Below the pieces are notes generated by a model. The model had not been told where the DNA came from. It saw only the letters and a program-made list of their open reading frames with translations, and did not search any database. This document shows positions 12,201 to 24,378 of a stretch of 64,000 nt of DNA, one piece after another; positions within the stretch are counted from its first letter, which is position 1, and each line of letters opens with the position of its first letter. The stretch comes from Lonicera japonica. Lineage: Eukaryota; Streptophyta; Magnoliopsida; Dipsacales; Caprifoliaceae. Both the position numbers and the translations under genes were made by a program. The stretch covers positions 32,275,234 to 32,339,233 of the forward strand of contig CM038471.1 in NCBI GenBank assembly GCA_021464415.1. Reading direction: 5' to 3'.

Positions 12201-14109
12201 TACTAATGATTTTACCCTTGGCATTGTCCCCGAAAGTCACATTCCCTCATTTCTTGGGAATAAGACTTAAGAAGTTGTTCTTCTCTCCCGTCATGTGTTT
12301 TGAGCAACCACTATCCAAGAACCACTTGGTTTTTCTTCCTTTGGCTTTCAAGCACACCTACACCATGACTTTAAGTAACTTTTCCTTTGGTACCCAAAAT
12401 GTGTTGGGTGCCTTTGGGTTAGCAAACATAATGGTTCCTTTAGGAACCCAAGCAATTTTCCTTTTTGGGAAACTTTCATTTCGATAAAAACAACGATCCA
12501 CATGATGAGTATTTCTACCACAATATGAGTAAAGATGAGTGGGATCATGAGGTGTATATGTTTTAAAAAAGTTTTTGTAATCTTTTTGGTTGTCAATTTG
12601 GTTGTAACCCAAACCGGCTTTGTCAAATACATATCTTTGCATTCCTAATAGTTTATCCAAATTATCCCTACCATTGGTGAATTTGGCTAAGCTATTAGTT
12701 AAATCATCCACTTGATCCTTTAATTTGACATTTTTTACTATAAGTGTGCTTGGTATTTCATTCTCTTTTCCTTTCTTCAAAGTATTGATTTCATTTTTCA
12801 AAATCATGTTTTCTTTTTCAAAAAATTCACACTTGTTAGAAATTATCAAATTCTCCTTTTTGAGGCTTATAAACTTCTTAGATAGATTTTCAAATTTGCT
12901 ATGAAATTCCTCAAACATTTCATATAACTCATCATAGTCATTTTCATCATGAGCATCATCATTTATAGAAGTATTATCATCACTAAAAGAATTATAAATA
13001 GAGTCTACCTCATCATCTCTTGCCATAAGGCAAAGATTTGCCGTCTCCTCGTCGCTAGAGTTGGCATCGGACTCACCCTCTTCAGAATCGCTCCAAGTTC
13101 CCTTGAGAGCATGCCTCACTTGTTTAAAAGCTTTATCTCTTTTATCTCTTCTCTCCTTTCTTTTAACCGGGCAATTGATTTTGAAGTGTCCCGGTTCATG
13201 ACAATGGAAACATTTTTTGACTTCTTCGTTTTCAACTCTTGGTTGAATTGATCGATCATTGTTTCTATTTGATGAAGATCCAAAATTGTTTCCTTTCCCT
13301 TGAAACTTCTTCTTCTTGGCTAGAAATTTCATGAAGTTTCTAGAGAGGAAAGCCATGTCATCGTCAATGCCCATTGATTCTTCATCATCCTCTTGTTGAC
13401 TTGCCTTGAGAGCAAGAGTCTTCTTGGCTTTTGAATCAACTTCTTCTTCTCTTTCTAATTCCTTCTCGTGGGTTTTAAGTGAACCCAAAAGTTCATCCAT
13501 GCTTAATGTTTTGAGATTCTTAGCTTCTTGAATAGCCGTTACTTTGGGTCTCCATTTCTTGGGAAGAGTTCTAAGAATCTTTTGAATCTTATCCTCATTA
13601 GAATATTCCTTTCCAAGAAGATCTAAAGCATTAGTAATAATAGAGAACCTACTATACATAGAAGCAAGTGATTCATTAGGCTCCATTTTAAAAAGTTCAT
13701 AATCATGAACGAGCATATTAATGTTATCATCCTTAACTTGTGAAGTTCCTTCATAGGCAACTTCTAATTTGTCCCAAATTTCTTTGGCGGTTTTACAGCT
13801 AGAAATTTTGTTGTATTCATCTATAGTTAATGCACAATGTAGAGCATTCAAGGCTTTAGCATTAAATTGGATTTTCTTAATATCATTCTCATCATATTCG
13901 AAAATAGATTTAGAAGTGACTATACCATTTGCATCGGTTTTGGTAAACTTATACGGTCCAATAAGTGTAACTTTCCATTGTTCAAAATCACTAGCTTGAA
14001 GGAAAGTGCTCATAAGACTTTTCCAATAACTATAATTTTTGCCATCAAATAGTGGTGGTCTAGTGGTGGAAGAACCCTCGTTAATTCCGGTTTCTTGATA
14101 AATAGACAT
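9256..14109 (-). pseudogene. Copia gag-pol polyprotein, one frame with three premature stops
   Basis: A single reading frame of about 1617 codons begins at ATG 14109 (MSIYQETG) and ends at 9256. It is broken only by in-frame stops at 12358, 12247 and 10930. Gag has the RPPLFDGKNYSYWK motif and a CCHC knuckle (CFHCHEPGHFKINC, near 13200). Protease has WFLDSGCSKHMTG between the first two stops. Integrase has an HHCC finger (HRRLGHAN, CDACQLGK) and catalytic residues in HIDLFGP, SDRGREFDN and PQQNGVVERKNR. Reverse transcriptase has [10 protein letters not shown] and the YVDD box. RNase H has SYSDADF, STAEAEY and [11 protein letters not shown]. There are no frameshifts. The three stops may be mutations, so this copy would need trans help. 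Confidence 0.93.
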
Positions 14110-14150
14110 GATCGTAAACTCTAAGATTTTTAAATCAAAATAAGAGTACA

Positions 14151-14163
14151 ACCTCTGATACCA
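14151..14163 (-). other. Copia primer binding site (tRNA-iMet)
   Basis: On the - strand TGGTATCAGAGGT follows the LTR end after two bases. It matches the 3' end of plant initiator tRNA-Met through TGGTATCAGAG, and fixes both the orientation and the identity of 14166-14725 as the 5' LTR. Confidence 0.9.
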
Positions 14164-14165
14164 AT

Positions 14166-14725
14166 TGTAGGTCGAAAAATACCCTAGAGGGGGGGTGAAT
14201 AGGGTTTTTGAAACTTAATAGTATTTTTAAAATCAATTTAAAAAATATTATGTCTATTTATATCAAGCAATCAATAACAAAGATAATTCCAAGCACAATG
14301 AGCAAATAACACAATATAATAAAGCAAGAGATAGAAAGATAGAACCGATCAAAGTCGAAGAATTTTTGTCCACACGGTTCGGCTTGTTCCCTCTAGTCCG
14401 CGCTCGGTTAGTTCCCCGAGAATTTCCACTATAACTGATCTCCTTCCGGGTGAAGACCAAACCACTACAAGTGTATTCTTCTCACACACTTTTATAAGTA
14501 TTGAAAACACCTTCAATACTTTCACAAGAAATTCTCTCTTGCTATCCTAAGAGATAAACCTCTCTTATCGTTTTGAAAGAAATGATTTGGTGACTAACAC
14601 CAATGTACAATAGCTCTCGTGTATAACAAATTACAATTGAAGTTCACACTAAGAGATATCAAAAGTTGATCAATGAATATAAGCTCAAAAAGTGAAAAGA
14701 TTGATCAATGACTTAGCTTTCAAAC
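14166..14725 (-). repeat. Truncated Copia 5' LTR
   Basis: 560 bp that match the first part of LTR 5637-7055, with about six substitutions and an extra 9 bp (AGAACCGAT near 14341). It stops at CAAAC (14721-14725), after which the sequence becomes the hAT end rather than the remaining 870 bp of LTR. In element orientation the outer, promoter-bearing portion is missing. Confidence 0.9.
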
Positions 14726-14865
14726 CCAGGAATTAATTTCACGAGGGACCAAATTAACAGGATTCTAAGAATTTTTTGCATGTACTATAATAAGGCTAGA
14801 ATTTAAATATTATACTAAAATACTTAACATTTTATACGTCAAGAATCAAAATCACATATTTAGTT

Positions 14866-17126
14866 ACAATATTCCCCTTCGAGACTTCATATTTTGAAAA
14901 TGCTAAATGATATTTTCATTGTCAATAGCTTCAAATACATTTTTCTCAATATATGCTACCAAGTAATCATACATAAAATCATCTCCCAAGCGATTCCGTA
15001 ATTAAGTCTTGATTAGTTTCATTGTAGAAAAAACTCTTTCAACCATTTCAGTTGTAACAAGTAAGAGTAGAGCCAACTTAATAAGCATATATAAGAATGG
15101 ATATATGCAATACTTCTTTAATTAAACCATTTTCTTAGCAAGGCCACTAACTCCGGTCACTACTAAAAATTGGTCATTCAATCCCACTTCCAATTTGTAG
15201 TTATCAAGTTGATTTCAAGTGCACTTAAATATATTGTTGAGAAGTCAAATAGATAAAACTCGACAAATCGGAGCAATTTTATCTTATTAAAAACAGAGAA
15301 TGAATCTCTTGCATCAAGACAAGCCATGCACAATAACAACTCCATATTTACCTCATTAAAATAGGTATTCAACTCTTCAAGTAATATATTTATCATGGTA
15401 TAAAACAATTCAACATGATAATAATGCATATTTGTGTTTCCCTCCACATTGCAGTGTAATTTTCCTTACTTTACAAATGAATCATCTACGTTTAGGATGA
15501 TTATATTATGCTTAATGCAAAATAAAGACATCGTATTTAGCAAGGGTTCCCATCCATTATCCCTCAATTTTTGGAGGCGTAACTTTGTTGCTCTTATGGG
15601 AGCCATGGCATTTACAATGTTCTTCTGTAATGCTAATGTCAAATCATTTGTTATTCCTAACACATTTTTCATGAAGTTTAAGATAAATGTAAATTCAAAA
15701 ATCTGAATGTATTTCAATATATTATATACTTTTTCTATTTGCTTTGCCTCTTGTCCATCATTGCCAATAATGCGAACCCTAGCATGTATCTCCAGCCCAT
15801 TTCAATGTTTTCTCTTAATTCAATCCAAAACCTATCAAAAATTCCCTAGTATAAATTCCTTTGATTATTTTTTCATATATTTTTTCTTGAAGGATATCAC
15901 TGCGCTTGCATGAGGCTCCAATAATATTTGACAATATTGTAACAATCAAAGAATGTAGAAATCTTTAAGTGATTTTCGATAATAGTTATAAGTGTTACTT
16001 GAAGTTGGTGAGCAAAATAATACACGTTATAAGCAGAATTATCCTCCATTAATATCAAACTCTTAAGACCATTAAATTATCATCGCATATTTCTTACTTT
16101 ATTGAAAGAAGAGACTCAGTAGCTACCTTAAGTGATAAAGCAATTGTATCTATAACATGTACAATACCTGAAAATTGCTCCATAAGAAATTGTATTTTAT
16201 TAACGAAATGTAAAGCACTAGCCATTTGCTCATTTATAAATATATCACGAGCCTTATCAACTATGATAAAAAAAACAAAAAACTTTGATCACCAATTTCT
16301 CTAATGACTGCAATTGTAGTTTCAATTGCCAGGGAATTAACAATACCACATTGAATTTTATGTGATGTCAATTTGAGATTTTCAGGGACATTGTTCAAAA
16401 CAACTTTATTGACCTCCTCATTATGCTTGGTAAGAAATTAAATGAGCTCAAAAAAGTTTCCTCAGTTAATTGAGTCCTTAGATTCACCATACCTACAGAA
16501 AGGTAATCTTTACTTTGAAAGAAACCTAACTCAATCAATTAAGGTAGTCAATCAAATACAATAATCAATTTGAGCTTGATCAAAATGATTAGACAAATAA
16601 ACTTCTATGTGTTGTTGTTTCATTAGATCTTCAATAACCTTCATGCACTTATTATGCAAACTGTTGTGCTCTCTGACATGTTTGTCTAACAAATTTTTCT
16701 TCTTCCAATTACTAAACCCTTCACCAACAAATGAATCACCACCCCCTTGCCTGCCACTTAACTTTGGTCTAAACAAATAACAATACAAACAAAATGAAGT
16801 ATCCTTTGAAATAATGTACTCCAACCAAGCACTATAATCATTAAACCATGATGAAATAAATCTACGTTTGTGAGGTCTAGAACTACTCCAAGGAAAATCG
16901 TGACTTTTTGGTTAACAATGCCCTTTTTGCAAATATGATCTTCTCACATTCTCTTTAATATTAACATCATAATCATGTATATTTTTCCTTAACCCAAGAT
17001 TACTTTGAAGCTCTAAATTGGAAACAACATTTGGAATAGTGGAATCGACATTCAGAATAAAACTCGAACCAACATTTCGAGAAGTGTAACTTACTCTTAC
17101 CTTACTAAAATACTTCTCAATTCTTT
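14866..17126 (-). pseudogene. hAT transposase, decayed, copy 2
   Basis: Duplicate of the hAT remnant at 2400-4660. The TTF finger (16824-16552) and the helical blocks (15672-15466, 15447-15178) match copy 1, as do the positions of the breaks. Few point differences separate the two (for example a T for C near 14941 and a C for A near 15696), so the duplication is recent relative to hAT decay. Confidence 0.8.
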
Positions 17127-18102
17127 TTCTGAAAAGTTAAAAAGGATGTACTAACATTAATTATATATGTAGAAATATCCTTCTCAACTCAATATTCAAC
17201 TTACTTTATAAAATTCATTCTTTTCCAAGTCAATATTGAATAGCTGAATTGTCATATGTTCCATATCAAATAAAAAGAATTAACCTCAATATTTAACAAT
17301 CTAATAAGAAAATCAACCTCAATAACCAACAAATAAATATATTAATAAGCAAATAAACCTCAATAACCAACAAACAATTATATTAATCAATATTATCACA
17401 AAAGAAAATAAATCAAAATCCAAGTAAACACCTAAATCTTAATATTTGAAATAATAATAAAAAAATAGTATAAGAAAGAAATATGACCTAAAAGTAAATA
17501 AATCACCATTCACCACAGACTGAAGATAAGGGCAGATTGAATGAGGGTCAAAGAAAAGGAACAACAGAGAAAAAGGAAAAAGATAAAAAGAGGCAGAAAA
17601 GTGAACTGAATAAGGCCTCTGGAGTCTAGACAACAATAAGGCTTCATACCTAATATAACAAAATTACAAAATTTAACCCTAAACTTTTAACGCATATCGT
17701 ACGAATACTCCCCCCCCCCAACTAACTTTCACACATCTTGCACAAATAACCCCCATCACTAACAAAGTTTTCTTAAGTACAAACTTCTACCCTTATATTT
17801 ATACCCAGAATTGCACAAATCCCCTAATTTTACATACTATTCTAAAAAAATTCAAGTAAAAATTTCCAAAAAAAAATTCCCATTTGGCGGCTAACTTTCC
17901 TTGTCCTGAGATCGTGGTAGCCAATATCACTTTTCAGGGAGCCATATCACTTATATTCATACTTATTTGCCTGATTTTTTTTGTTATAGCTCTTTACCAT
18001 ACTTTTCTTGTAAGCTTCTTCTCTAATTTGGGTTTGCTCGCTCATTTCTTTAAGTAGGTCATTATTCTATGATGTGTTATGATGAGTAACTATGAACGTA
18101 TG

Positions 18103-19522
18103 TGTAGGTCGGAAAATACCCTAGAGGGGGGGGTGAATAGGGTTTTTGAAACTTAATAGTATTTTTAAAATCAATTTAAAAAATATTATGTCTATTTATA
18201 TCAAGCAATCAATAACAAAGATAATTCCAAGCACAATGAGCAAATAACACAATATAATAAAGCAAGAGATAGAAAGATCAAAGTCGAAGAATTTTTGTCC
18301 ACACGGTTCGGCTTGTTCCCCCTAGTCCGCGCTCGGTTAGTTCCCCGAGAATTTCCACCATAACCGATCTCCTTCCGGGTGAAGACCAAACCACTACAAG
18401 TGTATTATTCTCACACACTTTTATAAGTATTGAAAACACCTTCAATACTTTCACAAGAAATTCTCTCTTGCTATCCTAAGAGATAAACCTCTCTTATCGT
18501 TTTGAAAGAAATGATTTGGTGACTAACACCAATGTACAATAGCTCTCGTGTATAACAAATTACAATTGAAGTTCACACTAAGAGATATCAAAAGTTGATC
18601 AATGAATATAAGCTCAAAAAATGAAAAGATTGATCAATGACTTAGCTTTCAAACTTGAATAATGTGAATATGTGAAATAAGGGATTGCATTATCATTCAA
18701 GTGTATATTAATGAGTCTTGGAACTCATATATATAGGTGACAAAAGTTTATAGCCGTTTGGGATGAAAAACATAAATGAATGGGTCAAAAGTGCACTTTA
18801 AAGAAAGTTCCAACATCTAGTTTTCTTCATGTAGTCGACTCCCTCAGGGTCCATGTAGTCGACTACTCCATTAACCATGTAGTCGACTACATGCTTCTGG
18901 AGTGGGGAGGTTTGGTGCGTTTTTCGACTTTTGCATTTTGACTCCGAAATTCATTTTAATGCTTGGAGAATGTCAAAAATAGTTTTCTAAGACTTCTAAA
19001 ATAGTTTATGTAACAAAATTCATTCAAATGAATTTATAGAAAATTTTCCAAGAAACCTAGTTTTCGGTAAAAATCGTTTTCAAAGTAAAAACTAGTTTCG
19101 ATCAATCTTGACAAGGTTGAATCATTGTATGAGCTATTTAAATGATCAATGATATCTTTTACATAAAATCTAAGCACTCACTCAATTTATAAATGCTTCG
19201 AGTCTTCGTGATGCTTGATTTTCTTGAGCGTATCTTCACTTGATTTAAGTTCTTGATACCTTCTTGTTCTTGATAGCTTTGTAGAGCGTATTGAGATCAT
19301 TCTTGACTTTGTATAGCATTTGTGAATCTCTAAGGTTGATTTCTTGTGAATAATGGCACTTGTAGAGCTTGTGTGATAATATGATTGCTTCGGTTTGAGG
19401 TTACACTTGGTTGGAAGATGTTTCGGTTAAAGTGGCTATTATCAAAGAACAACCGAGTTAAATAACACAATATTAACTTATTGTAATTATTAAAATAAGA
19501 TTAATTGACTTTAAGGTCAACA
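18103..19522 (-). repeat. Complete Copia LTR standing alone (solo-LTR-like)
   Basis: 1420 bp, TGTAGGTCG to GGTCAACA, flanked by GTATG on both sides (18098-18102 and 19523-19527). It lacks the 9-bp insertion of the truncated 5' LTR and differs from LTR 5637-7055 at only about seven sites. Its left part therefore derives from the left LTR lineage. The true right-hand target repeat of the Copia insertion lies here. Confidence 0.9.
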
Positions 19523-19880
19523 GTATGTATCCCTAATTCAACAAGGATTATAACTTTAGTGCCTTAGGTTAAGGAACAAAGTCTTTCTCCTATAGGACCT
19601 CTAATCGTGGGTTTGTATGCCCAGAGAACTTATGGGAATTCTTCAAACCATTTTCTTTTGGCATTATCTAATCTCTTCTTTAGTGCACTCACGAGAGTTC
19701 TATTAGTGTCATCTACGTTGTCGTTGGCTTAAGGATGAACTGGCGAGTTATAGTGGTCCTATACGAGAGTTCTATTAGTGTCATCTACATTGCTTCCCAT
19801 TGTCAATAATCAACTCCTTTGGTAGACCAAACCTATAAATGATGTTCCTTCACACAAAATTTTGAATTTTTCTAGGAATT
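19523..19880 (-). pseudogene. Ty3/Gypsy integrase remnant
   Basis: On the - strand, conceptual reading with gaps gives integrase C-terminal motifs of Gypsy elements (ALKKRLDNAKRKWFEEFP, then LWAYKPT, GPIGERLCSL and VIILVELGI). Stops and frameshifts are frequent. A stretch of about 30 bp containing gagagttctattagtgtcat occurs twice (near 19691 and 19765), a small internal duplication. The Copia element inserted next to or into this remnant. Confidence 0.6.
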
Positions 19881-19889
19881 AATAAAGGA

Positions 19890-20750
19890 ATCCTCTTTCC
19901 AACAAAAAATTAGTCACCAACAAAATAACATGCTAATAGCATAAAAAAGCGTGCGATGTCAGTAAAAAAAGAGCAAGCTATTTAGGCATCACACAATCTA
20001 GTGTCTGCTACTTATATATTAGCATTTTATGCCTACGTTATATGTAGTGTGCAGTGTTACGCTATAAAAAACATTGATATATATATATATATATAAATGT
20101 GGTGCAATGATCAATACTTTTAAAAAGGGTGGTGTTATTTACACCCTTCAAATCTGTTACAAACACCCACATCTATTGCCTAATATTAGGTGAGTGCTTA
20201 ACAATACACTTTTCTCATGTAAGGCGAGTTTAAGTGAGTGCACTCACCCTCATTAGGCAAGTTTTATTAGAAAAACACTTCAATAATTTATTATTTGATA
20301 TTAAGCGAGTTATTACAAACAAACTCTTCTCAAGTAAGGCGAGTGTGTACATCTACACTCACTTCTCATTAGACGAGTTTTAAGGAGTATTAGTGATTAA
20401 AAATTTACATTTGAGAGATGTTTGTGACAAATGAAATGTTTGTGAGAGATGCCCTTTAAAAAATGTAGTGTTAATGTATCAATAGTGTTTTGCCAACAAA
20501 ATCGATTATCTATAATATCACCTTAAATTTGAGGTGTTCTTAAATAAATGCCATAATGAATAAATTTATAAATTGTAGTACATGTTAAGGTTATAGTAGG
20601 ATTTTGACTAAAAATTTTAAAACCAATCTGAATTAAAAAAATCAAACTAAACCGATTAAGTCAGTAACCGACTCCCAAACAATACAGTTTCTGTTTTCGT
20701 ATGTTGAAGGTTCGGTTTAGAACCGAAATTATCTTCGTATTTTTTTTCCC
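19890..20750. other. AT-rich spacer with internal repeat units
   Basis: No gene. There is a TA microsatellite near 20072-20092. Between about 20180 and 20385 there are two related units (aggcgagt...gtgcactcac...cattaggc and aggcgagt...acactcact...cattagac) that may belong to a small non-autonomous DNA element. Its ends are not clear. Confidence 0.3.
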
Positions 20751-20758
20751 TTTTTTAA

Positions 20759-20806
20759 GGTGGGCACTATTGCCACCCCCCCATTTCTCTCTATAACACT
20801 CCCATA
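20759..20806 (+). repeat. MULE left terminal inverted repeat
   Basis: About 45-48 bp that pair with the complement of 28982-29029, sharing GGTGGG, ACTATTGCC, CCCATTT and CTCTATAACA with a few mismatches. The short imperfect TIR is shorter than in classical Mu. Confidence 0.85.
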
Positions 20807-21250
20807 TTCTAAAACACTCCTGAAGTACATCATTTTTCTTCCTATCACTTTCTAATTTCTAAAAAACACTCACCCTAATTAATATTAATAATCTATAAAA
20901 TTAATAAGTTAATAATAATAATTAATCCTAATAATATCAAAATAATTAAACACACGACCGTTCCCCTAAATCAAGCATTCCCTTCGTCTTTCGCTCTCTT
21001 GCATTCAAACGTGCACGCACAGTGACTTCCCTCCAATCCCCTTGTTCCTCAATTGTTACTATTTGCATTCAGTTGATGTTTTCCCCCAATCCCCCGTTCT
21101 TCTTCTCCATTGTCATCGAAGCCCTTTATTCTTCAACCGAAGCAGCTAACTCCGACAAGTAAGTTCTTCATCTTCATCTTCATTGTCATTTTAGGTTGGA
21201 ACAGAAGCTATGAACCTTTTTACGCCATTGGAGCTTCTCTATGAAGCTTT

Positions 21251-21650
21251 AATCGGTTTAACGTGACCGACCAGAGCATTTGGACTCGTCCTAATAAAGT
21301 CGAGCTAATGATTTTTTTTTTCAAAATTTAACCCATACTCGGCTGTAGAGAACCTACCTAATATTATAAACTTTTTTTCGGTTGTGATGCACCAAATTAA
21401 TGTATTTTGTTTTCCGCTGAACCCTTCATTGATTCAAAGAACCTTATGCCATCGAAGTTTCTGTATGAAGCTTCACTCGACTTCAGATAACCGAGTAAAT
21501 AAGTAAGACTCAGTCTAAATGAGCCGAGGTAAGGTATTTGGAAACTTGAAACCTTATTCGGCTTTAGATAACCGAATAAACTCTGTTTGCTTGGTGATAA
21601 TGAGCCGAGTATAGTGAATTTATTTACTCGGCATAGATGAACCGAGTATG
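21251..21650. repeat. Hairpin repeat cluster 1 (upstream of mobile-domain gene)
   Basis: At least seven copies of a short interrupted palindrome of the form TACTCGG-N(8-10)-CCGAGTA. The clearest are 21475-21497, 21508-21528, 21554-21579 (stems TTATTCGG/CCGAATAA) and 21624-21648 (stems TACTCGG/CCGAGTA). Decayed copies lie near 21253, 21283, 21335 and 21377. The loops vary but the stem sequence is conserved. The cluster is 200-600 bp upstream of the mobile-domain ORF. Confidence 0.75.
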
Positions 21651-21851
21651 ACCAACAAAACAGATGACGAGTGTTGATTTCAAATACAATACTTAAAAAC
21701 ATGGAATGCATGAAGAATATTTTCTTCCCCTTATTATCAGTTTTGGTTAAGCAATGACTCAGTGTACTATAGTGTATATTATTATCTTTAATTTCCAAAT
21801 TAATATAAAGTTATTTTATCTAACTAATGTTTGATTTGTCCTAGATAAGGT

Positions 21852-24080
21852 ATGACTAGAGAAAATCCAATGACAGCCTCCGAAAGGCAAAGAAAGAGAG
21901 TAAAACATGTTGCTACAACAAGCGTAAAGCAGTATGGAAAAAGAAAAAAGCTAACACCACCTGCACAAGACTCACCAATACCAGAATTACCACCACCACA
22001 GTCAAATGTACTTCCTACGACATTTGCACCTCCTGCAGCACTTGCACCAGAGTCAGAGTCATTAGGACAAGAAGATGACGATGGAGGTCCTATTGATAAA
22101 AGCGTGCTTATATCATTTAAAGATCACATAGCATATGCCATTTGGAATAGGGAAAATGTATTATTTACTTTACTTATCCTATGATATTGAATTATAAAGA
22201 TATACAAATTTAATTATAAAAGTATTATTTACTTTGCATATGATATGCTATTGAATTATGCAGGATGCTGATAGAAAACTATCAACAATATGCCATTGGG
22301 CCAAGTTGAATGAATGGGACTTATCTGAAGAAGTTGAGGGTGTTCAAAGTCGGGTGAGGGCAGTGGATTAATACACTTGGTAGATAACACCTATCGCTAT
22401 ATTGACTATGTCGCGGTCCACGCATTTGTTGAGTGGTGGCAACCGGAGACAAACACATTCCATCTTCCATTCGGGGAGATGACGATTACATTGGACGACG
22501 TCAAACAAATATTGGGTGTGCCAGTTGGGGGTGATTGTTTGACATCTCCTGAGGGAGCGAAGGAAATACAACCGACGGTAGCAAGAGACATGGCCTTGGA
22601 GTTGTTGGGTATGACTGAGGCCGAAGTACTTGAAAAAACCAAAGATACATACGCTATTAGGCTATAGTGGTTGAAAGAACGATGCATGGGCCGAGCCACT
22701 GCTGAATCAACTCCCGAGGAGTTGGATATTTGTTCAAGGGCCTATATTATGTATTTGCTCGGGTGTGTTGTCTTCCCCGGCAAGACAAAAACGAAGATTT
22801 TTATATACTTTTTGGGATGCTTGAGGGATATGTCAAAGGTTGGGAATTTAGGATGGGGAATGGCGATACTTGCACACACTTATCGCCAATTAGGACATGC
22901 TTCTAGATCCGGAATTAGGTCAATATCTGGATATTTGACATTGGTTATGGTATGTCTCTTCTAAGGACACTATAATTTTCTTACTGTTAATTTCCTTGTC
23001 TTTATATATATTGTTTTTCTAATATTTATTTTTCCTAATGTAGGCTTAGATATGTGAGCACTTTCCCGAGTGTGTCCGTGTAGTTCCCAATATAGAATAC
23101 ACTGAAAGGGAACCGCGAATGTGCTGGTGGAAACCCCAACAATTAGGTGGGGATACAGTTGCGGCCCTTGTAAGTTTAAGGGAGAAGCTAGATGATTTTC
23201 CCCCATAGATGTAAGTATTTAGATTCTTGGTATATGAATTAGTGAGTAATGTTGTATAATAAGATTTGTATAATATGTTTGATTATTTATATCTCAGGTA
23301 TGTTGGGATCCATACAAGGACCACAGGAATGCGCGGCCATTCCACGAGGTGTCGTACTATACAGGATTGCTAATTTGTTTTGATGTTGGTGAGCCATACT
23401 ATCCTGATCTTGTCCTGCGACAGTTTGGCCAGGTACAAACGATCCCCACAATAGCAATCATGCAACCCCTGAAGAATAAGCGAGGAAAGACAACACAATC
23501 ATACAAGGTTGTATATAGCTTGAACTGGTGGCAGCAACAGAACTGGAGCGATCACTTGCTCAACCAAAACAAGCGTTCGAGGCCGGTGACGTATCCATCG
23601 GAAAGCGAGAGCAACTATATGGAATGGTACTTTAAAATTACCCATCCATACATACAAGTCCCGAACTTAAGAACGAAACCTCGAAATACCCGTGGGGAAC
23701 AAGATATTGCACGTGTGAAGTTGGTAAGATTAAGTGATTTATGCCTCTTGAAAAGAATCGTGTTCGGATATTATATTAACTGATTTATGCGTGTGCAGGA
23801 AGTTATGGCTCAAAAAGTGATATCATTGCTAGATAGAGCAATTGAAGGGACCGAAGGAGGCAATATTTCTATACTTATTGCTCGGAGTGTTCGAGACATG
23901 CTTTCCAGTGCAATGGTGGAAATCGGGCAAAAGGATAGGAGAAAGAAAAGTCATGACACTTCAACGATTCCCTCTGCCTCCACAAGACCCCCTCCTGCCT
24001 CCACAAGACCTCCCGTTGCCAATACAAAACCCCAAGCTACAAAAGGGAAAGCCCCAGCAAAGAAGAAGACGAAGAATTAG
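21852..24080 (+). pseudogene. Plant mobile domain (PMD / MAIL1-like) gene, disrupted
   Basis: Exons by splice signals: 21852-22157, 22264-22950, 23044 to about 23214, 23299-23723 and 23799-24080 (TAG). The N-terminus is basic then Pro-rich. The central part matches the plant mobile domain of serine/threonine phosphatase 7 long-form and MAIL1-type proteins (DNTYRYIDYVAVHAFVEWW, FGEMTITLDDVKQILGVPVG, WWQQQNWSDHLLNQ). The C-terminus is Lys/Pro-rich. A one-base deletion near 22362 shifts the frame before LIHLVDN, and TAG codons occur at 22665, at about 23047 and in exon 3 near 23206. The domain is known from host proteins affecting silencing and from Gypsy and MULE elements. Here it lies inside a MULE, convergent to the transposase. 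Confidence 0.85.
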
Positions 24081-24378
24081 TTTAGGGCTGATATTTTTGT
24101 TTGCTATACTTTGGTTATTTAAACTTAGGTCATGTTTGGTAGTTAAACTTTATTTTTGTGTGGTTAAACTTTAGTTGTGTTTAGTTAAACTTATTTAGTT
24201 GGTTGAACTTAAACTTAGAATTGTAAACTTATTTTGTTATGTTAGTTGAATTTAAACTTAGAATTGTGAACTTTTTTTATTATGTGTAGTTTAATTTAAA
24301 TTAACTTGTTGGTACACATATTGAAAAAAATTAAGAAATGGCTATACTCAGCTGTAAAATAGTGAATATTTTGTTTAA

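Larger units (their letters stand above)
5637..14725 (-). mobile_element. Copia retrotransposon, Sirevirus-like, 5' LTR truncated
   Basis: The element is on the - strand. Its complete 3' LTR is at 5637-7055 and its 5' LTR at 14166-14725, the latter cut after 560 bp by a rearrangement. The primer binding site matches initiator tRNA-Met and a polypurine tract abuts the 3' LTR. Gag-pol is one frame, followed by a separate 387-codon ORF between pol and the 3' LTR. A long gag with the NLCLMA motif, an extra 3' ORF and several PPT-like motifs fit the Sirevirus lineage of plant Copia elements. The outermost part of the 5' LTR, where U3 and the promoter would sit, is missing here, so this copy is probably silent. 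The lineage assignment is from motif memory, not a tree. Confidence 0.88.
14721..19522. repeat. Large direct duplication, copy 2, with microhomology breakpoint
   Basis: Duplicate of 2255-7055. At the left junction the LTR context is ctttCAAACttg and the hAT context is ggggCAAACccagg. The junction reads ctttCAAACccagg, a 5-bp microhomology. At the right the LTR is complete and is followed by GTATG and new flanking DNA. Confidence 0.92.

Noticed and set aside
15178..18389. Second independent hAT insertion
   Set aside because: Constant 12466-base offset over 4.8 kb including flanking DNA and LTR shows one segmental duplication, not two transpositions.
20072..20092. Promoter TATA region
   Set aside because: A simple (TA)n microsatellite with no gene downstream.
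22406..22699. - strand 97-codon ORF
   Set aside because: Antisense shadow of the mobile-domain exon.
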